A stretch of 64,000 bases of DNA from Ariolimax columbianus (lineage: Eukaryota; Mollusca; Gastropoda; Stylommatophora; Arionidae), in NCBI GenBank assembly GCA_036924085.1, contig JAVGWX010000007.1, forward strand, positions 104,396,138 to 104,460,137. Reading direction: 5' to 3'. Of the stretch, positions 62,053 through 64,000 are shown one piece after another (positions within the stretch are counted from its first letter, which is position 1; the number at the start of each line of letters is the position of its first letter). Position numbers and translations under genes: made by a program. The notes beneath the pieces are model-generated. The model was not told the origin of the DNA. It ran no database searches and saw only the letters and a list, made by a program, of their open reading frames with translations.

Positions 62053-62730
62053 GTAAGATATACAGATCAATCTACCAACTTAGTTCAGGGTAAGATATAC
62101 AGATCAATCTACCAACTTAGTTCAGGGTAAGATATACAGATCAATCTACCAACTTAGTTCAGGGTAAGATATACAGATCAATCTACCAACTTAGTTCAGG
62201 GTAAGATATACAGATCAATCTACCAACTTAGTTCAGGGTAAGATATACAGATGAATCTACCAACTTAGTTCAGGGTAAGATATACAGATCAATCTACCAA
62301 CTTAGTTCAGGGTAAGATATACAGATCAATCTACCAACTTAGTTCAGGGTAAGATATACAGATCAATCTACCAACTTAGTTCAGGGTAAGATATACAGAT
62401 CAATCTACCAACTTAGTTCAGGGTAAGATATACAGATGAATCTACCAACTTAGTTCAGGGTAAGATATACAGATCAATCTACCAACTTAGTTCAGGGTAA
62501 GATATACAGATCAATCTACCAACTTAGTTCAGGGTAAGATATACAGATCAATCTACCAACTTAGTTCAGGGTAAGATATACAGATCAATCTACCAACTTA
62601 GTTCAGGGTAAGATATACAGATCAATCTACCAACTTAGTTCAGGGTAAGATATACAGATCAATCTACCAACTTAGTTCAGGGTAAGATATACAGATCAAT
62701 CTACCAACTTAGTTCAGGGTAAGATATACA
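62026..62730 (+). repeat. Minisatellite, 37-bp unit made of exon 19's 3' end plus donor, ~19 copies
   Basis: Unit cagatcaatctaccaactta, gttcagg and gtaagatata. The first copy is the exon/intron junction itself (27 exonic and 10 intronic bases) and the rest follow in the intron. Copies are almost identical, with two gatgaatc variants at spacing of five units. Confidence 0.98.
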
Positions 62731-62742
62731 AATCAGTCCATC

Positions 62743-63874
62743 TGTGGCAGAGTCCAGATTTCACTGGGGCTTAGTCATCTAGAATGTTACCACATGCATC
62801 CACATCATTCAAGACCACACACAGCAAATAACATAGCAAACGCCAGGTAATAGTTTGTATTTATTATCAACAAAACAGAACAATAATCATTATACATTTA
62901 TATAAATATTAATTACTTCGGAGGTTGTAAGCACAAACTTTTGAATATTGCCCCTAACTAATATAACCCAGTTCTAGCCTCTACACTCCCCTTCCCTTAT
63001 CTGCACCCTCAACACACTCTCAAAAACTCATCTTCACGACTGTATTCTGTGCATTCACTCACACTCAGATCCCTTTAGGCAGGTGATCTTGAAATTACAC
63101 ATTCAATTCTGTTCAACGTATACTCTCATGTGGTCACACACTCAATCGATCTGCGCATAAACATACTCCAGAACATACATCGTTCCCTCGGTGTCCTACA
63201 CACACCACACATACATCCAGGTCTCTTCTAGTCACAGGATGCCCAACACACACCTTATAGAGCTACTGGCCAAGATTCAAAGGCGTATGCTGGTTCAGTC
63301 ACCTTGCAATTCATTTCATCTCTCACACATTTGTAAACTAGTAGCAGGCTAACAATCGCTCTTCTATAAAGTCGGTGAGCTAAACTCTCATTCCTTTCGG
63401 AAAGTCTCCCAGCAAAATTCTCAGTCTCTCTCTTTCTCTCCATGGGCAGTCTGCCTGAGTTAAACTTTTTCTAGTATTATATAGTCTCAAGCAGTATTAG
63501 GGCTGTCCAATGGTCTTCTGTGGGTTTTTTGACTCAGCCATCACTCTAGCTTGGATCTACCTCCATTTAGTTGTTATTGGAACAAATTACTTCAAATTCC
63601 TGTCACTCTAAAATGTTGCAGCACGACCTGATGGCCTCTGTCTGTCACTAACCCCCCACTACCCAAATTAAAACGCCACAGTGGTCAGCTCCTAACCCCT
63701 ACCTGTACTAGATACATTCTTCCCTTCACCCCCCCCCTACCCCTGTTTTTCTTTGTTGACTTAGTGTCCAGACAGGTGAGTGACATTGGCACACATTCAG
63801 GTACCTTTGTTCTCAGAGTCATTGACCCCATCACCCCTGCCCTTAACACCCATGCTCCGGCTGGAACTGTTACA
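62743..63874 (-). mobile_element. Solo LTR, minus strand, 1132 bp, 4-bp target duplication
   Basis: Begins tgtggcagagtccagatttc and ends ggctggaactgttaca, flanked by catc on both sides (62739-62742 and 63875-63878). On the minus strand it has actatataatac (TATA-like) at ~63480 and aataaatacaaac (poly(A) signal) at ~62857. It aligns with the copy at 56673 over the ends and many internal blocks (gtgagtgac, cattcaggtacctttgtt, gtggtcagctccta). No internal coding region. Confidence 0.85.
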
Positions 63875-64000
63875 CATCAACTTAGTCCAGGTTAGGATAT
63901 ACAGATTAATCCATCAACTTTACCCAAGGAAAGATAAATAGATTAGTACATCAACTTTACCCAAGGACAAACCTTTCATCAGCTCACTTAGACTGTTATC
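63875..64000 (+). repeat. Degenerate units of the exon 19 array beyond the LTR
   Basis: The sequence catcaacttagtccaggtta and two further ~37-bp versions ending tttacccaagg are diverged units of the same array as 62026-62730. They are an older, non-homogenised edge cut off by the LTR. Confidence 0.75.

Noticed and set aside
59517..60980. 372- and 319-codon frames on opposite strands
   Set aside because: They come from the 30-bp minisatellite of intron 18.

Overview
The window is eukaryotic nuclear DNA from an animal. It holds one recognisable protein-coding gene, the middle and most of the C-terminal part of TTC27 (tetratricopeptide repeat protein 27) on the + strand. I traced 19 consecutive exons between 422 and 62052. 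They join with consistent splice phases into 1,906 nt (635 codons plus one base) with no internal stop, and they follow vertebrate TTC27 almost without gaps. The N-terminal exons lie before position 1 and the last exon or exons lie after 64000. The organism is most likely a lophotrochozoan, probably a mollusc. This rests on the style of an 18S rRNA fragment at 46346-47583 and on the TE mix (CR1-like and other LINEs, tRNA-derived SINEs, mariner, solo LTRs); it is an inference, not an identification.

Coding exons make up only about 3% of the window. Nearly every intron longer than about 1 kb is filled with tandem minisatellites of 18-56 bp units, a different unit in each intron and often two to four kinds per intron. 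The largest is a 6.5 kb block of a 21-bp unit (about 312 copies) in intron 7. Others include a 3.8 kb array in intron 13, a 2.4 kb array in intron 10 with a 990-bp higher-order duplication, and a 1.5 kb poly-C-containing array in intron 9. Only introns 2 and 3 (361 and 225 bp) are of ordinary size. The long open reading frames in these arrays, up to about 2,300 codons, come from units with no stop codon and are not genes.

At least two arrays start on a splice junction: the repeat units after exon 1 and after exon 19 contain the exon's own 3' end together with its GTAAG donor, so there are dozens of near-identical 5' splice sites in a row. Arrays also grew inside transposons, including two inside the coding region of a mariner transposase relic (22546-25938), and a SINE has three tandem copies of its Pol III promoter head (26515-26690).

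Mobile elements in order: an LTR-related insertion (1375-2217); a large LTR-like unit (3846-6622) with a piggyBac-like TTAA element inside it (4437-5108); two tRNA-derived SINEs (9008-9268 minus, 9428-9620 plus); a LINE pseudogene (9970-12230); a SINE (12440-12835); the mariner; a SINE (26515-27125); GAA-tailed retroelements (43733-44078 and neighbours); a CR1-like reverse transcriptase relic (54385-55740); and two minus-strand solo LTRs with 4-bp target duplications (56673-57634, 62743-63874).

Intron 14 (42634-50125) is the most unusual region. It carries an antisense piece of ribosomal DNA: external transcribed spacer plus the first ~1.24 kb of 18S. This runs into degenerate ~140-200-bp tandem units that each repeat the same 18S segment with a perfect hairpin, and then into a block of strong hairpins (45360-45720). 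I would look at this region and at the donor-spanning arrays first.
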